From Bacteroidota bacterium (GTDB taxonomy: Bacteria > Bacteroidota > Bacteroidia > Bacteroidales > Tannerellaceae), in assembly GCA_023429375.1 (NCBI GenBank), contig JAEYVY010000003.1, positions 62,001-126,000 of the forward strand: a DNA stretch of 64,000 nucleotides. Reading direction: 5' to 3'. A program made the translations under genes and the position numbers. Every line of letters starts with the position of its first letter. Position 1 is the stretch's first letter. Below, piece after piece: positions 26,073-36,389 of this stretch. Under the pieces are notes generated by a model. It was not told the origin of the DNA. It saw only the letters and a program-made list of their open reading frames with translations, and did not search any database.

Positions 26073-27248
26073 ATGTATTTATGTGAACAAACATGGCGCT
26101 GGTATGGCCCTAACGACCCAGTTAGCCTTTGGGATATTCGCCAAGCTGGTGCTACCGGTATCGTTACCGCATTGCATCATATTCCTAACGGAGAAGTGTG
26201 GACGAAAGAAGAGATCAAGATCAGAAAAGAAATGATCGAAGCTGTTGGGCTACGATGGAGTGTAGTCGAAAGCGTGCCCGTACACGAGCATATCAAGACT
26301 CAAACAGGTAACTTCCAACAACACATCGAAAACTACAAACAATCCATCCGCAACCTGGGTGAAATGGGTATCCATGTAGTTACCTATAACTTCATGCCTG
26401 TATTAGACTGGACCCGTACGGATTTAGCATATACAATGCCTGATGGTTCAAAAGCATTGCGTTTCGAGCGTGCTGCTTTCATGGCATTCGATCTGTATAT
26501 CTTGAAACGTCCGGCTGCTGAACAAGAATATTCTGAAGCCGACAAAGCAAAGGCAAAAGCACGCTTTGAATCGATGAGTGATGAAGAAAAGTACACGCTT
26601 ACTCGCAATATGATTGCCGGACTACCCGGATCAGAAGAAAGCTTCACACTTGATCAGTTCCGCCAAGAATTGGAAAGATATAAGGATATTGACAGAGAAA
26701 AATTACGTTCAAATCTAATCTATTTCTTGCGTGAAATCACTCCTGTGGCCGACGAAGCCAATGTCAGAATGGTTATCCATCCGGACGATCCTCCCTACTC
26801 TATCTTAGGCTTGCCAAGAGTATTGAGTACAGAAGAAGATTACCTCAATTTGATTAAGGAAGTGCCTAATAAGAGCAACGGACTTTGTCTATGTACCGGC
26901 TCATTCGGTGTACGCAGCGACAACGACTTGGCTGGTATGATGGAACGTTTCGGTGATCGCATTGATTTTGTACATTTACGCAGTACTCAACGCGACGAAG
27001 AAGGCAATTTCTACGAAGCCAACCACTTAGAAGGAGACGTAGATATGTATGGTGTAATGAAAGCACTGCTTGATCTGCAACAAAGAGAACAAAGATCCAT
27101 TGCTATGCGTCCTGACCACGGCCATCAAATGATTGATGACCTGAAGAAAAAGACTAATCCTGGATACTCATGTATTGGTCGCCTTCGCGGTCTAGCCGAA
27201 CTTAGAGGACTTGAAATGGGTATTGCTCGTTCTCTCATTAAGAAATAA
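26073..27248 (+). CDS. uxuA: Mannonate dehydratase
   Basis: UxuA dehydrates D-mannonate to 2-keto-3-deoxygluconate in glucuronate breakdown. The N-terminal [18 protein letters not shown] block (shown in part), the [11 protein letters not shown] loop, [10 protein letters not shown], the CTGSFG strand and MRPDHGHQM are family hallmarks; the Cys, His and Asp among them hold the metal ion. The length of 391 residues is normal. With the preceding SDR gene it covers two steps of the pathway. The isomerase (uxaC), kinase and aldolase are not in this window. A terminator follows 22 nt after the stop. Confidence 0.96.
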   Translation: MYLCEQTWRWYGPNDPVSLWDIRQAGATGIVTALHHIPNGEVWTKEEIKIRKEMIEAVGLRWSVVESVPVHEHIKTQTGNFQQHIENYKQSIRNLGEMGIHVVTYNFMPVLDWTRTDLAYTMPDGSKALRFERAAFMAFDLYILKRPAAEQEYSEADKAKAKARFESMSDEEKYTLTRNMIAGLPGSEESFTLDQFRQELERYKDIDREKLRSNLIYFLREITPVADEANVRMVIHPDDPPYSILGLPRVLSTEEDYLNLIKEVPNKSNGLCLCTGSFGVRSDNDLAGMMERFGDRIDFVHLRSTQRDEEGNFYEANHLEGDVDMYGVMKALLDLQQREQRSIAMRPDHGHQMIDDLKKKTNPGYSCIGRLRGLAELRGLEMGIARSLIKK

Positions 27249-27270
27249 AAGTTAACCTCTATATAAAACA

Positions 27271-27310
27271 ATAGCCGTTACAGAATAATTCCGTAACGGC
27301 TATTTCTTTT
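27271..27310. terminator. Intrinsic terminator between uxuA and the flavoprotein gene
   Basis: AATAGCCGTTAC at 27271-27282 pairs perfectly with GTAACGGCTATT at 27294-27305 and is followed by TCTTTT on the plus strand. It can serve uxuA and, less well, the convergent flavoprotein gene. Confidence 0.85.
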
Positions 27311-27331
27311 ATATAGAAAAATTTGCTCGGT

Positions 27332-30331
27332 TTACGCCTCCAAAATTTCTTTGGCAAAACGTGCATAATGCCCTTGTAATCCATCCTGATAACGCAGAAG
27401 GACTTCCTTAGCAATACCGTCCTTATCACCACACAGATAAAGCGCTTTAGCCAAATGCAATTCCTTTAATGCAGCATTACGCGTTGACGTATCATTCAAA
27501 TCAGGAACAGCTTTATTACGTGCTTCTACATATGAATTGATAGAATGGAATCGTACGCCCGGCTTAGTCAACATTTCACTCAATACCGCCACCGATTCCG
27601 GGTTTTTACCAATAGCTTCCGTAGCCATAGCAATAGCCCTAAAGTGTGAGAAGTAATCTTCCGGTTCCAATTGTTTGGCCTTTTCAAGAATAGCTGGCAA
27701 TGTACTTGCTTCTTTCGTATTACCAAGTGCCGTAATCAATGCATCCAAACGGCTGAGACACATACCAAATTGTCCCATTCCGGTATAATGCCATCCTTCA
27801 TCCCATTCTTTTGTTTGTTCAATTGTTTTCTCGATAACAGATGCATAATCCTTATTACCTAGGATACAAAGAATACTAGCCATAATAACTTTGCCATTAT
27901 CATCTGCTTGGCCGATATTTTTAAGAATCAAATCAACGCAACGCTTAGGATCTGTCAACAGAATTTCCAATCCTTTGTAGTTATTGGTCACTTCTGCTAA
28001 TGCCTTCTTCATTTCAGCATTACTGAATTCTTTGAATTCCTTGTCTTTCAAAACTCGTTCAGGCAGGTTGCCTACTTTCACCAAATGGCGTTGAACTTTC
28101 TTGATATCGATAGAACGCGGCATCTTGTTTTCTTTGACACAAAGAGCCGAAAGATAACCTACAGCATATCCTTGGTTTTGCAAACAAGGTTGCATACGTA
28201 TTACCGGCATCGCATCTCTATGTGCACTTGCACCAAGACCAGTCACAATAATGCCTTCCAATCCTTTAGGCAATAAACAACGAAGAGGAACATCCGCATC
28301 GTAAATCATATGCCTTTTTTCAGGTGGATTTAAAATAAACAACGGATCTATAATCATACCGTGAGTATCGAACGAACTCTTATGATAAGAAATCGTATCC
28401 GTATAACGGCGTTGGTTGATTACATCATAAACAGAAATCGTATAATCACCGATAATACGTCTACGTTCACGCGTTTGCGGCATCTTTACCAAGTCAAATT
28501 GACCTACAAGTTTAGTTTTTGCTTGAACATAGGCACGTGAAACATCTAAGATATCTGAGTCGTCTACAAACAACCAGTCGTTATTGTTGTAGTAATCGCC
28601 TGGAGCCCATTTGCCTGTTCCTGCACCTTGTACAGCCAATGTTTTTTTGCCTGTATAATCGTATGCTGCACCTGCGGCTATAGCGACATCTGCACTACCC
28701 GTACTATCGATAATAATCTTAGATAAAATTACGCCCCTTCCAAATGGAGTAGAAACGATAATTCCTTTTACTTGATTGTTCTCTACTAATGCACCGCAAC
28801 CCAATACGCCGAACCAAAGTTTGCCACCGGCATTCAGTAATTCTTTACGCAGCCATTCCATCTTCCAATCAGACGGGAAATGACCGGGTTTCTTTGGTTG
28901 TCTTGGATGATCTTCAGGTGCCATGCCATACACTCCTTTATCAATTGAGGCTGTATATCCTTCTCTAAATCCATCCCAATATACACCGATCATACCCAGT
29001 GTACCTAGTCCTCCTAATCCATGCAGATATTCCAAAACCAGAGTATTTGCACCATTTTTTGCGGCTGTGATACCTGCTGAAGCACCAGCCGTACCACCTC
29101 CCATCACAACGACGTCATAAGTACCTAATACAGGAATAGCTCCGGCAGGAGAATCTACTAATCCTTTCTTTAATGCGGGACGGAGAGGTGCCAATAATTC
29201 TTTAGCTTCTCCATAATTCATCGCATTTTCTTTTTTCTGAAGAACAACGGTTGAAGAAGAGCGAACTATTTTCTTACATTTTTCGGCTACATGTTCACCT
29301 AACATTTCTCCTAGGAATAACGCAGGAACTGGACGCATTACACTTGCTGCCAATTCTCTTGATAATTCTGCACATGGACCCAATACCCATACGTTTTCCG
29401 TATTTTTGGGCTTGAAGGTCTTCAGAGGAATTTGTCTCAATGATTTAGGCCGATCGTTATAAGCATATTCACTCTTTATGGTTTGCTGCGGAATATACCA
29501 AAGTAAATCTGAACTATCTACTTGTTCGATATCCCATGTCTTGCTTCTAATAATTTGTTCTATTTCCGATAAGGTTGCATAAGAATCATCCTTCATCGGC
29601 AGATTGAATGTATATCGAGTTACAGGATATGTCTTCTCTCCCACTTTTATAGGTAAAGAAAGCGTTTCTGCATTTACAATCGTTGAATCTGTTTTTAGGG
29701 TATTCCCAACTACTGTATAGAAAAACTGTTGATTTCCGGGGATAAAATCGCTTTTAGCAGCTCCTAAGATAGAAGCAACTGCTGCAGTATGCGTAGCATC
29801 AATAATTGCTTTGCATCGAATAGCTTGCCTACCCGATCTGTTGGCAATAACAACACCTGCCGGCTTATTATCCGAACCAACCAAAGTATTTGTGACATAG
29901 CTACTATATAAGAACTGTATCTGATTGTCTATCAGTTCGTCTTCCAACGTTTTCTTTACATGTAATGGCGTTGGGTAGTTCTTATCTTTAAATATTTTCT
30001 GGGCTAAAGATGTTTGTGCAACTTCCTCTTTTTTACGGTCATACAGATAGGAACCACAAATATCTTCACCTAAATAGGGTAAATATCCGATTAAGTAAAC
30101 TTTACTTCCACTTTTAGCTGCTGCGGCAGCTGCTGCAACGGCTCTTGAACTTCCACCTACAACAACTATGTCAACATCCGCAATCACGGGAATTTTGCGT
30201 TCACCTTCCATACAAAAGTCTGCATTCGGAAGAACAGTTTGTACAGATGCCTTTGCATCCTTTAAACTACCGAATGTTGCTAACGCACCACTCGCGGCTG
30301 TTACTTTCAAAAAACTACGACGTGTTATCAT
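27332..30331 (-). CDS. Exported tandem FAD-dependent oxidoreductase with C-terminal helical repeats
   Basis: The 999-residue protein starts with a Tat signal (RRSFLK at 4-9). This means it is exported folded, with its cofactor bound. It carries two FAD-oxidoreductase (FAD_oxidored, PF12831-like) units. The first has a degenerate dinucleotide site, GGSSRA at 59-64. The second has a canonical one, GGGTAGASAG at 411-420, followed by a GGLGTLG stretch, and probably holds the active FAD. The last 220 residues are helical repeats of HEAT type (LILKNIGQADDNGKVIMASIL in part). It is downstream of SusC and SusD on the same strand and convergent with the uronate operon. I infer oxidation of a sugar or glycan part in the periplasm; the substrate is unknown. 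Confidence 0.85.
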   Translation of the reverse strand: MITRRSFLKVTAASGALATFGSLKDAKASVQTVLPNADFCMEGERKIPVIADVDIVVVGGSSRAVAAAAAAAKSGSKVYLIGYLPYLGEDICGSYLYDRKKEEVAQTSLAQKIFKDKNYPTPLHVKKTLEDELIDNQIQFLYSSYVTNTLVGSDNKPAGVVIANRSGRQAIRCKAIIDATHTAAVASILGAAKSDFIPGNQQFFYTVVGNTLKTDSTIVNAETLSLPIKVGEKTYPVTRYTFNLPMKDDSYATLSEIEQIIRSKTWDIEQVDSSDLLWYIPQQTIKSEYAYNDRPKSLRQIPLKTFKPKNTENVWVLGPCAELSRELAASVMRPVPALFLGEMLGEHVAEKCKKIVRSSSTVVLQKKENAMNYGEAKELLAPLRPALKKGLVDSPAGAIPVLGTYDVVVMGGGTAGASAGITAAKNGANTLVLEYLHGLGGLGTLGMIGVYWDGFREGYTASIDKGVYGMAPEDHPRQPKKPGHFPSDWKMEWLRKELLNAGGKLWFGVLGCGALVENNQVKGIIVSTPFGRGVILSKIIIDSTGSADVAIAAGAAYDYTGKKTLAVQGAGTGKWAPGDYYNNNDWLFVDDSDILDVSRAYVQAKTKLVGQFDLVKMPQTRERRRIIGDYTISVYDVINQRRYTDTISYHKSSFDTHGMIIDPLFILNPPEKRHMIYDADVPLRCLLPKGLEGIIVTGLGASAHRDAMPVIRMQPCLQNQGYAVGYLSALCVKENKMPRSIDIKKVQRHLVKVGNLPERVLKDKEFKEFSNAEMKKALAEVTNNYKGLEILLTDPKRCVDLILKNIGQADDNGKVIMASILCILGNKDYASVIEKTIEQTKEWDEGWHYTGMGQFGMCLSRLDALITALGNTKEASTLPAILEKAKQLEPEDYFSHFRAIAMATEAIGKNPESVAVLSEMLTKPGVRFHSINSYVEARNKAVPDLNDTSTRNAALKELHLAKALYLCGDKDGIAKEVLLRYQDGLQGHYARFAKEILEA

Positions 30332-30527
30332 GTGTATAAAATTAGTTTTAAGTACTTAACAAAAGAGCTATAAATCATCGCATTAAGATAGACAATTATT
30401 AAGAATAACAACCATATAATTGTGCGATTTTATAGACAAATTAGCTTAAGACAATGGTTATTACTCAGAATAGTTAAGTCTGAATAGAGCCTTAGAAAAC
30501 AAACCATTCAGTGTAACGAAATAAAAC

Positions 30528-30565
30528 AAGAAGGTACCTGCGAGCAGTGTCGCAGGTATCTTCTT
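30528..30565 (-). terminator. Intrinsic terminator of the SusC-SusD transcript
   Basis: AAGAAGGTACCTGCGA at 30528-30543 pairs with TCGCAGGTATCTTCTT at 30550-30565; the 16-bp stem has a single G-T pair and a 6-nt loop. A T-rich tract follows on the minus strand. Its strength suggests that the flavoprotein gene is either read through at low level or has its own promoter. Confidence 0.85.
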
Positions 30566-30597
30566 TATTTTCGAGATTATTATCCATTAATTATGGA

Positions 30598-32442
30598 TTA
30601 ATAGCCTGGATTCTGAGTTAAGTTCGGGTTCACCAAGATATCATCTGCAGGAACTGGCCACAGATAATTGTGAGGGCCAAACATACGTTTATTACGGATC
30701 AATAATTGTTGATATCCATTAACAACTTCAAGCTGCGGTTTCAAGTTTGCCGTACCGTTTTCGTCAATTTCCGGAGTACCACGCAATGGCCAGTTACCAT
30801 CATCCCACATTCTAAGGATACGCTTGAATGCGTCAGAAAGCTTGTCAGTAGATTTACCATCCCAACCTGCAGGAGCATTTTGAGAAGCTTCCATAGCTAC
30901 ATATACATTTTCGCTTAAGTTTTCTTCTGCCATTTTCCAACGCAACAAGTCACGATAACGAAGTGCTTCGAATGGGAACTCAATACGGCGTTCGATACGG
31001 ATTAATGAGCGAAGAGCTTCTTTAGTATCTGCAACAGCTTTCGGATATTGAAGGCCTGAACCAGCATAAGCACGTTCGCGAATCTTATTTACTGTAATAT
31101 CCAATACTTCTTGAGTACATTTTCCCATTTCATTCATTGCTTCTGCATAAGTCATCAACACTTCAGCATAACGTAAGTAAGGAGTAACGTTATCAGATGA
31201 ATTTTTATACATCTTATAGTCAACCCAATCGCGTTTTACGTATTTCTTCAATATCATAATTGAGTAGATGGCATGTGCATTTACCGCACGACTATCTTGG
31301 TTAGCTACCATTTTACCAGTAGTTGCCTCATAAACTAAAGTTGCATAAGGATTCTGGTTGCACTCATGATTCATAAGGATATACTCTGGGAATTTTTCAC
31401 CGAATGTACCATCAGCGCGAGCAGCTTCATAAGCTTCAAATTTATCAGAATACTTTGTCACTTGAGGAGCAATAACTTTATAGAATCGTGGATCACGGTT
31501 TGCCCAACCATCTTTAGGATTATAAAGAGGTGATTCGTCGATTGGCTTACCATCGATACAAGGATATGCACAGAACAAGGAGAAAGATGGTCCACTATTA
31601 CAGTAAGCACCGTATTGACGAGGAGTAAACTGCATTACGTCGGCAGTAATACCATAACCTACACCACCATTGTATTCTTTGTCACCTTTGAAGTAGAACA
31701 ATAATTCAGGTGATTTGTCAGCTACGAATAGGTCACCATAGTCTGCATGTAATTGGTAAACACCCATATCCATACATTTTTTAGCATAGTCTGCTGCTTT
31801 CTGCCAATCCCCATGGAACAAGGCAAAACGTGCAACAAAACCGTATGCAGAACCTTTAGTAGGACGCATCTGTGAACTCATTGTACTTGGAAGGAGTTCG
31901 ATTGCTTTATCAAAACATTCATAAGCCCAAGCCAATACTTCTGCTTTAGGAGAACGTTTTGCAGTATAGGCATCTTCCAATGACATACCTGTCTTATTGA
32001 TAATAGCGTCTCCCCAATAAGTAGCTAAAGTAGCATGAGCAAATCCCATATAGAAATAAGCTTCACCTTTGAACTGATTGATTTTGTCAGCAGACAAACC
32101 TTCAGCTGTTCCAGCTTCTAAAGCTTCAACGATCTTGATAGAACGTGAAATACCTTTGTATAGGGCTGTCCAACGATTAACAACATCAGCAGTCTTTGAA
32201 GTAATTGTTCCGGCAACCATGGCATTAGGAACGTCACGACGTTCCATATCGTCATCCCACATCCATGAATCGATAGGATAAAAGTCCGGTCTTAACAAAT
32301 CATTCAGAGACATCTGAATTTCCGCAACGTCACGATACCAGTTTTCACTCGAACCTTCAGAAAGGGGGCTTAGGTCAATATCAGCACAAGACATGTTTGT
32401 GCCAATCAATCCTAATAATAAATATTTATATATCTTTTTCAT
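30598..32442 (-). CDS. SusD/RagB-family outer-membrane glycan-binding lipoprotein
   Basis: The protein has 614 residues and a lipobox (NMSC), so it is a surface lipoprotein. It has the TPR-like helical SusD fold: GEAYFYMGFAHATLATYWGD (in part), KGSAYGFVARFALFHGDW in part, and the family's C-terminal block LRSLIRIERRIEFPFEALRYRDLLRW (positions about 480-505). It closes over the SusC channel and binds the imported oligosaccharide or peptide. It starts 13 nt after the SusC stop and a strong terminator follows it. The ligand cannot be read from sequence. Confidence 0.95.
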   Translation of the reverse strand: MKKIYKYLLLGLIGTNMSCADIDLSPLSEGSSENWYRDVAEIQMSLNDLLRPDFYPIDSWMWDDDMERRDVPNAMVAGTITSKTADVVNRWTALYKGISRSIKIVEALEAGTAEGLSADKINQFKGEAYFYMGFAHATLATYWGDAIINKTGMSLEDAYTAKRSPKAEVLAWAYECFDKAIELLPSTMSSQMRPTKGSAYGFVARFALFHGDWQKAADYAKKCMDMGVYQLHADYGDLFVADKSPELLFYFKGDKEYNGGVGYGITADVMQFTPRQYGAYCNSGPSFSLFCAYPCIDGKPIDESPLYNPKDGWANRDPRFYKVIAPQVTKYSDKFEAYEAARADGTFGEKFPEYILMNHECNQNPYATLVYEATTGKMVANQDSRAVNAHAIYSIMILKKYVKRDWVDYKMYKNSSDNVTPYLRYAEVLMTYAEAMNEMGKCTQEVLDITVNKIRERAYAGSGLQYPKAVADTKEALRSLIRIERRIEFPFEALRYRDLLRWKMAEENLSENVYVAMEASQNAPAGWDGKSTDKLSDAFKRILRMWDDGNWPLRGTPEIDENGTANLKPQLEVVNGYQQLLIRNKRMFGPHNYLWPVPADDILVNPNLTQNPGY

Positions 32443-32455
32443 AATTATTGTTCAT

Positions 32456-35400
32456 TTAGAATGATAAATTAACTCCAAAAACGTATGATGTCATGATAAA
32501 ATCATTATAGTTGCTCCATTCTGGATCATAACCTTTTGGATAGCTTGAAAATGCAGGAAGATCATTCGCACTGAAATATACGCGTAGTCTGTTTAGTTTT
32601 GCCTTTTCAGTAATTGCTTTAGGGATTGTATAACCCAAAGTAATATTCTTTACACGCATGTAACCGCCATTGAACAACCAGAAGTCACTAACCGCATTTG
32701 TGTTAGTAGTATTAGCTGTTGTCAGCAAAGGATACTTCGCTTTTGCATTTTGCTCTTCTGTATTATGAACACTCCAACGATATTTATAACGTTCAACTTC
32801 AGCCGCATAAGCATTTTGGTTCCATGAAGTTCCAGTGAAGCTAAAGCGTTTCAACTGATGACCAATACCTTGGAATGAGATATTCATATCAAAGTCTTTG
32901 TATGCTCCCCAGATATTACCACCATATAAGTATTCAGGAAGAGAGTTTCCAAGATATACACGGTCTCCTGTTTCAGTAATTTTACCATCACCATCGATAT
33001 CTACATAAGCAAGTGCTCCTGGTTTATCTTTAGCTGTATAAACAGGTATTTTATTACCGTTTTCATCGTACATAGCAGCTTCATTCTGGATAATACCTTT
33101 ACTCTTGAAACCGTACCATTCTTGATAGTGAGAACCTTCTTCTGTGATTGTTCCACCGCTGATAGATTGACGATCTGCCATATAACCCATCTTTGAGCGG
33201 AAGTCAGAAAGGTTTACACTGATTCCATAGCTGAAGTCTTTTCCTATTTGGTCATTCCATCCAATTTCTAAGTCCCAACCTTTTGTATGCATGTCTGCTG
33301 CATTATTTTCAGGAGCATTGTAACCAAAATAAGATGGGAATCCGATGGTCAACAACATATCTTCTGTTTTCTTGTAATACCAGTCAGCAGTAACACTTAA
33401 GCGGCTTTGAAGCAATCTCAAATCAGCACCAACACCATAAGTTGTTGTAGTCTCCCAAGTGATATCTCTAAATGCATAAGTTGATTGATAAGCTGTTTGT
33501 TGTACATCCACAGAACCTGCAGTTGTAGGAATAAGTGAGTTACCAAATTGAAGTGATGCAGCATAAGGGAATTCAGAACCGATACGTTCATTACCTAACT
33601 GTCCGTAAGAAGCTCTGATCTTCAAGAAATCAACAACTTCTTTATTGAAGAATCCTTCTTCAGAAATTACCCAACCTCCGGAAATTGAAGGGAAGGTACC
33701 CCAACGATAACCATCAGCAAAACGAGAAGAAGCATCCGAACGGATATTAGCCTGTACCATATACTTATTATTATATGAATACATCAAACGTCCGAAGATA
33801 GAACGATAAGCATTGTGACCAGCTACACCTGAGTTAAATTGCATATCAGCAGGTCCTAAGTTCAAATAAGGAAAGTTATTAAGGGTGTAATTTGTACGAC
33901 TTGCGCCCAAATTTTCCCATCTGCTAATAAAATCTTCATAACCAGCCATTATGCTGAAAGAATGACGGTCAAGTTGCAATGAATAGTTACCATAAAGCTG
34001 AACGGTCATTTCATTTGCATCGTTACGGCTTTCTGATAAGCTAGTTGATCCATGGTCATAACCTGTAACAGTTGAACCATCATAACGTTCCAACTCATAT
34101 TTCTTTGAGTGATTCTTTGCTTTGTAGAACGTATATTTTGGAGCAGCAATTGCTGTGATTGTCAAACCTTCAATAGGTGTAAAATCAGCTTGTAATTTAC
34201 CTGACACACGGTAGTTACGATCAGTTCTTAAACCACCATAGAGAATACCGGCCAATGTATTATCACCATCTTTACCTGGAGCCATACGGCCATCAGACCA
34301 ATAGATAGGCCAGATTGGACCACGAATTGTTGCGGTGAAAGGATCGAACGTTGGATTATGCAATGAAGAGTAAGCCAAGTTCATATCTGCATTGATATGA
34401 ATCCAGTTATTAACCTTCCAGTCGTTATTCATACGAATATTCATGCGTTCGTAATCCTTCTTTTCTGTAAGGCCTTCAGATTTATAATAGTTCAAGCTGA
34501 AGTTTGTTTTTAGCTTTTCCGTACCACCACTTACAGAGAAAGAGTGGTTTTGATGGTTTGTGTTTTTTTTGAACACAGCGCCCATCCAATCAGAGTCAAC
34601 ATAAGTATCTGGGTCTTGTAGGTGCAATTGTTCAAAATTGTCAATTGTTTGTTTGTCATAAACACTATAGTCGGCAACGCCACTATCGTTCATGTTAACT
34701 TCGTTCAAACCGGCCATCCATTCTTTTGTTCTCAAATAGCGTGGCATAGCTGTTGGTTTATCAATACCTTGTTCGAAGTTATAAGATAGACGGAACTCAT
34801 TTACTTTAGCACGTTTTGTTGTTACCAAGATAACACCGGCAGCTGCACGAGAACCGTAGATAGCTGCTGATGCAGCATCTTTTAATACCTGAATATCTTT
34901 AACGTCTTCAGAAGCAACGTCTGAAAGGCTTCCAGGAACACCATCAATGATTACCAAGGGGTCGTTGGTTGACATAGTAGTCACACCACGAACCTTGATA
35001 GACGCACCTTTTGAGGGGTCACCACTTGAACGGGTGATTTGTACACCGGCCATCTGACCTTGAAGCTGAGTAGACAATTGAGGAGAGTTTTTGTTTGCTA
35101 AACGTTCTCCGCTCAAGGATGCTGTTGACCCAGTCAAGTCAACCTTGCGAGCTGTACCATAACCGATTACTACAACATCTTGGAGTTCGTTTACGTTTTC
35201 TTCAAGAACAACGTCAATTACTGTTTTTCCTGAAACTTTTACGTTAGCTGTTTCGTAACCAATATACGAAAATTGTAAAGTTTGGTTTGATCCCACACTA
35301 ATACTATATTGACCATCAATGTCAGTAATAGTACCTTTCGTGTTTTCTTCAACCACTACGATCGTTACCCCGATTAATGGGTTTCCACTTTGATCGACGA

Positions 35401-35527
35401 CTTTACCACTAACTAAACTTTGAGCAATAGCAGAAACAAGACCACACATTGTAAAGAGACTTACAAGTAGTGTGATTCGTAGACTTGACCGCTTATTGCC
35501 AAAAAAAGCGATAATACTGTTTTTCAT
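32456..35527 (-). CDS. SusC/RagA-family TonB-dependent outer-membrane transporter
   Basis: The protein has 1023 residues and a signal peptide ending in SAIAQ. A carboxypeptidase-regulatory-like domain (SGKVVDQSGNPLIGVTIVVV in part, about 38-110) comes next, then the plug (LQDVVVIGYGTARK; the family's VRGV and PLVIIDGVPG blocks) and a 22-strand barrel that ends in VFGVNLSF. There is no N-terminal extension for sigma or anti-sigma signalling, so control must be by other means. It imports a substrate with SusD by TonB energy. It is the first gene of the unit and has an 862-bp non-coding region upstream. Confidence 0.96.
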   Translation of the reverse strand: MKNSIIAFFGNKRSSLRITLLVSLFTMCGLVSAIAQSLVSGKVVDQSGNPLIGVTIVVVEENTKGTITDIDGQYSISVGSNQTLQFSYIGYETANVKVSGKTVIDVVLEENVNELQDVVVIGYGTARKVDLTGSTASLSGERLANKNSPQLSTQLQGQMAGVQITRSSGDPSKGASIKVRGVTTMSTNDPLVIIDGVPGSLSDVASEDVKDIQVLKDAASAAIYGSRAAAGVILVTTKRAKVNEFRLSYNFEQGIDKPTAMPRYLRTKEWMAGLNEVNMNDSGVADYSVYDKQTIDNFEQLHLQDPDTYVDSDWMGAVFKKNTNHQNHSFSVSGGTEKLKTNFSLNYYKSEGLTEKKDYERMNIRMNNDWKVNNWIHINADMNLAYSSLHNPTFDPFTATIRGPIWPIYWSDGRMAPGKDGDNTLAGILYGGLRTDRNYRVSGKLQADFTPIEGLTITAIAAPKYTFYKAKNHSKKYELERYDGSTVTGYDHGSTSLSESRNDANEMTVQLYGNYSLQLDRHSFSIMAGYEDFISRWENLGASRTNYTLNNFPYLNLGPADMQFNSGVAGHNAYRSIFGRLMYSYNNKYMVQANIRSDASSRFADGYRWGTFPSISGGWVISEEGFFNKEVVDFLKIRASYGQLGNERIGSEFPYAASLQFGNSLIPTTAGSVDVQQTAYQSTYAFRDITWETTTTYGVGADLRLLQSRLSVTADWYYKKTEDMLLTIGFPSYFGYNAPENNAADMHTKGWDLEIGWNDQIGKDFSYGISVNLSDFRSKMGYMADRQSISGGTITEEGSHYQEWYGFKSKGIIQNEAAMYDENGNKIPVYTAKDKPGALAYVDIDGDGKITETGDRVYLGNSLPEYLYGGNIWGAYKDFDMNISFQGIGHQLKRFSFTGTSWNQNAYAAEVERYKYRWSVHNTEEQNAKAKYPLLTTANTTNTNAVSDFWLFNGGYMRVKNITLGYTIPKAITEKAKLNRLRVYFSANDLPAFSSYPKGYDPEWSNYNDFIMTSYVFGVNLSF

Positions 35528-36347
35528 ACGAAATTAATTAAAAGATTTTCAAAATCCAATTAATCATTGGAGTGAGGTTAATTAAAGTTAAGAAGCTTTC
35601 TTCCATTTGAAATACAATGTACATAGCAAATCCTCACGACAAAGTCAGTGAGTCAGACGCATTAAGGAATACATGGGTACGTTGGAGTTCAAAATAGAAA
35701 GAAATAAGTTGTTTTCATTGTTTTAAAAAAAGTTGCGGGTAATTTTATGCTCGGCCGTAAATCAAATGGTTATGCTCTTGTTTCAGCTTTTCAATTCATT
35801 AGTCAGTTAACAGATAAGGGTGGCCATCTTCCCTTTCGTTTTTAATAACACATGATGTGTCTTTCATTTTAATCATAATAATGATAGACCTTGGGTTAGC
35901 TAAAACTAAATCTCTTTCATAATTGGTAAATCGTATTTCAAAGGTTAACGACAAAAATCACAAGAGAGACCTGAGCAAATATATTATCAAATTTAAGAGT
36001 TAAAACAAAACTAATTGATTCAAGACTCATTCCATTAAATGATAAAAAAACTTGAATCCGCCGTCAAATATAAACACATTTTTTAAAAAAAATAACATTA
36101 GCCACTCTATTTTAGAAAAAAATCCAAATACCAAAACTTCCTCTTCTTGTTTTTCAAATATCAAAAGACTATGCAAGTTTATCTCCTAAGATAGGGGTAT
36201 TTTTAATAAACAATCCCGTTATAAATTCATTTACATCAGTTTCATTTTCTATTTCTATATATATGGAAATAGAAAAACATTGGGATGAAAGTAGAGAAAC
36301 AACACGGACGTTTCATAAAAACTTATCGAAGCTTTTTTATTTATTTA
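35528..36347. other. Long non-coding region upstream of susC
   Basis: No convincing ORF is found between the susC start and the M64 gene promoter. It holds several minus-strand matches to TAnnTTTG (35976-35983, 35988-35995, 36065-36072); the first has CAAA, the complement of TTTG, 22 nt further out at 36006-36009. A short palindrome with ACACAT and ATGTGT arms is at 35848-35860. The most likely content is a long susC leader and its control sites. Confidence 0.4.
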
Positions 36348-36355
36348 TATATTTG
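36348..36355 (+). promoter_or_regulatory. -7 promoter element of the M64 peptidase gene
   Basis: TATATTTG is a perfect TAnnTTTG match, 34 nt before the ATG at 36390. Confidence 0.5.
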
Positions 36356-36389
36356 TATTAATATCATAAATCATCTTAAATAATCTACC

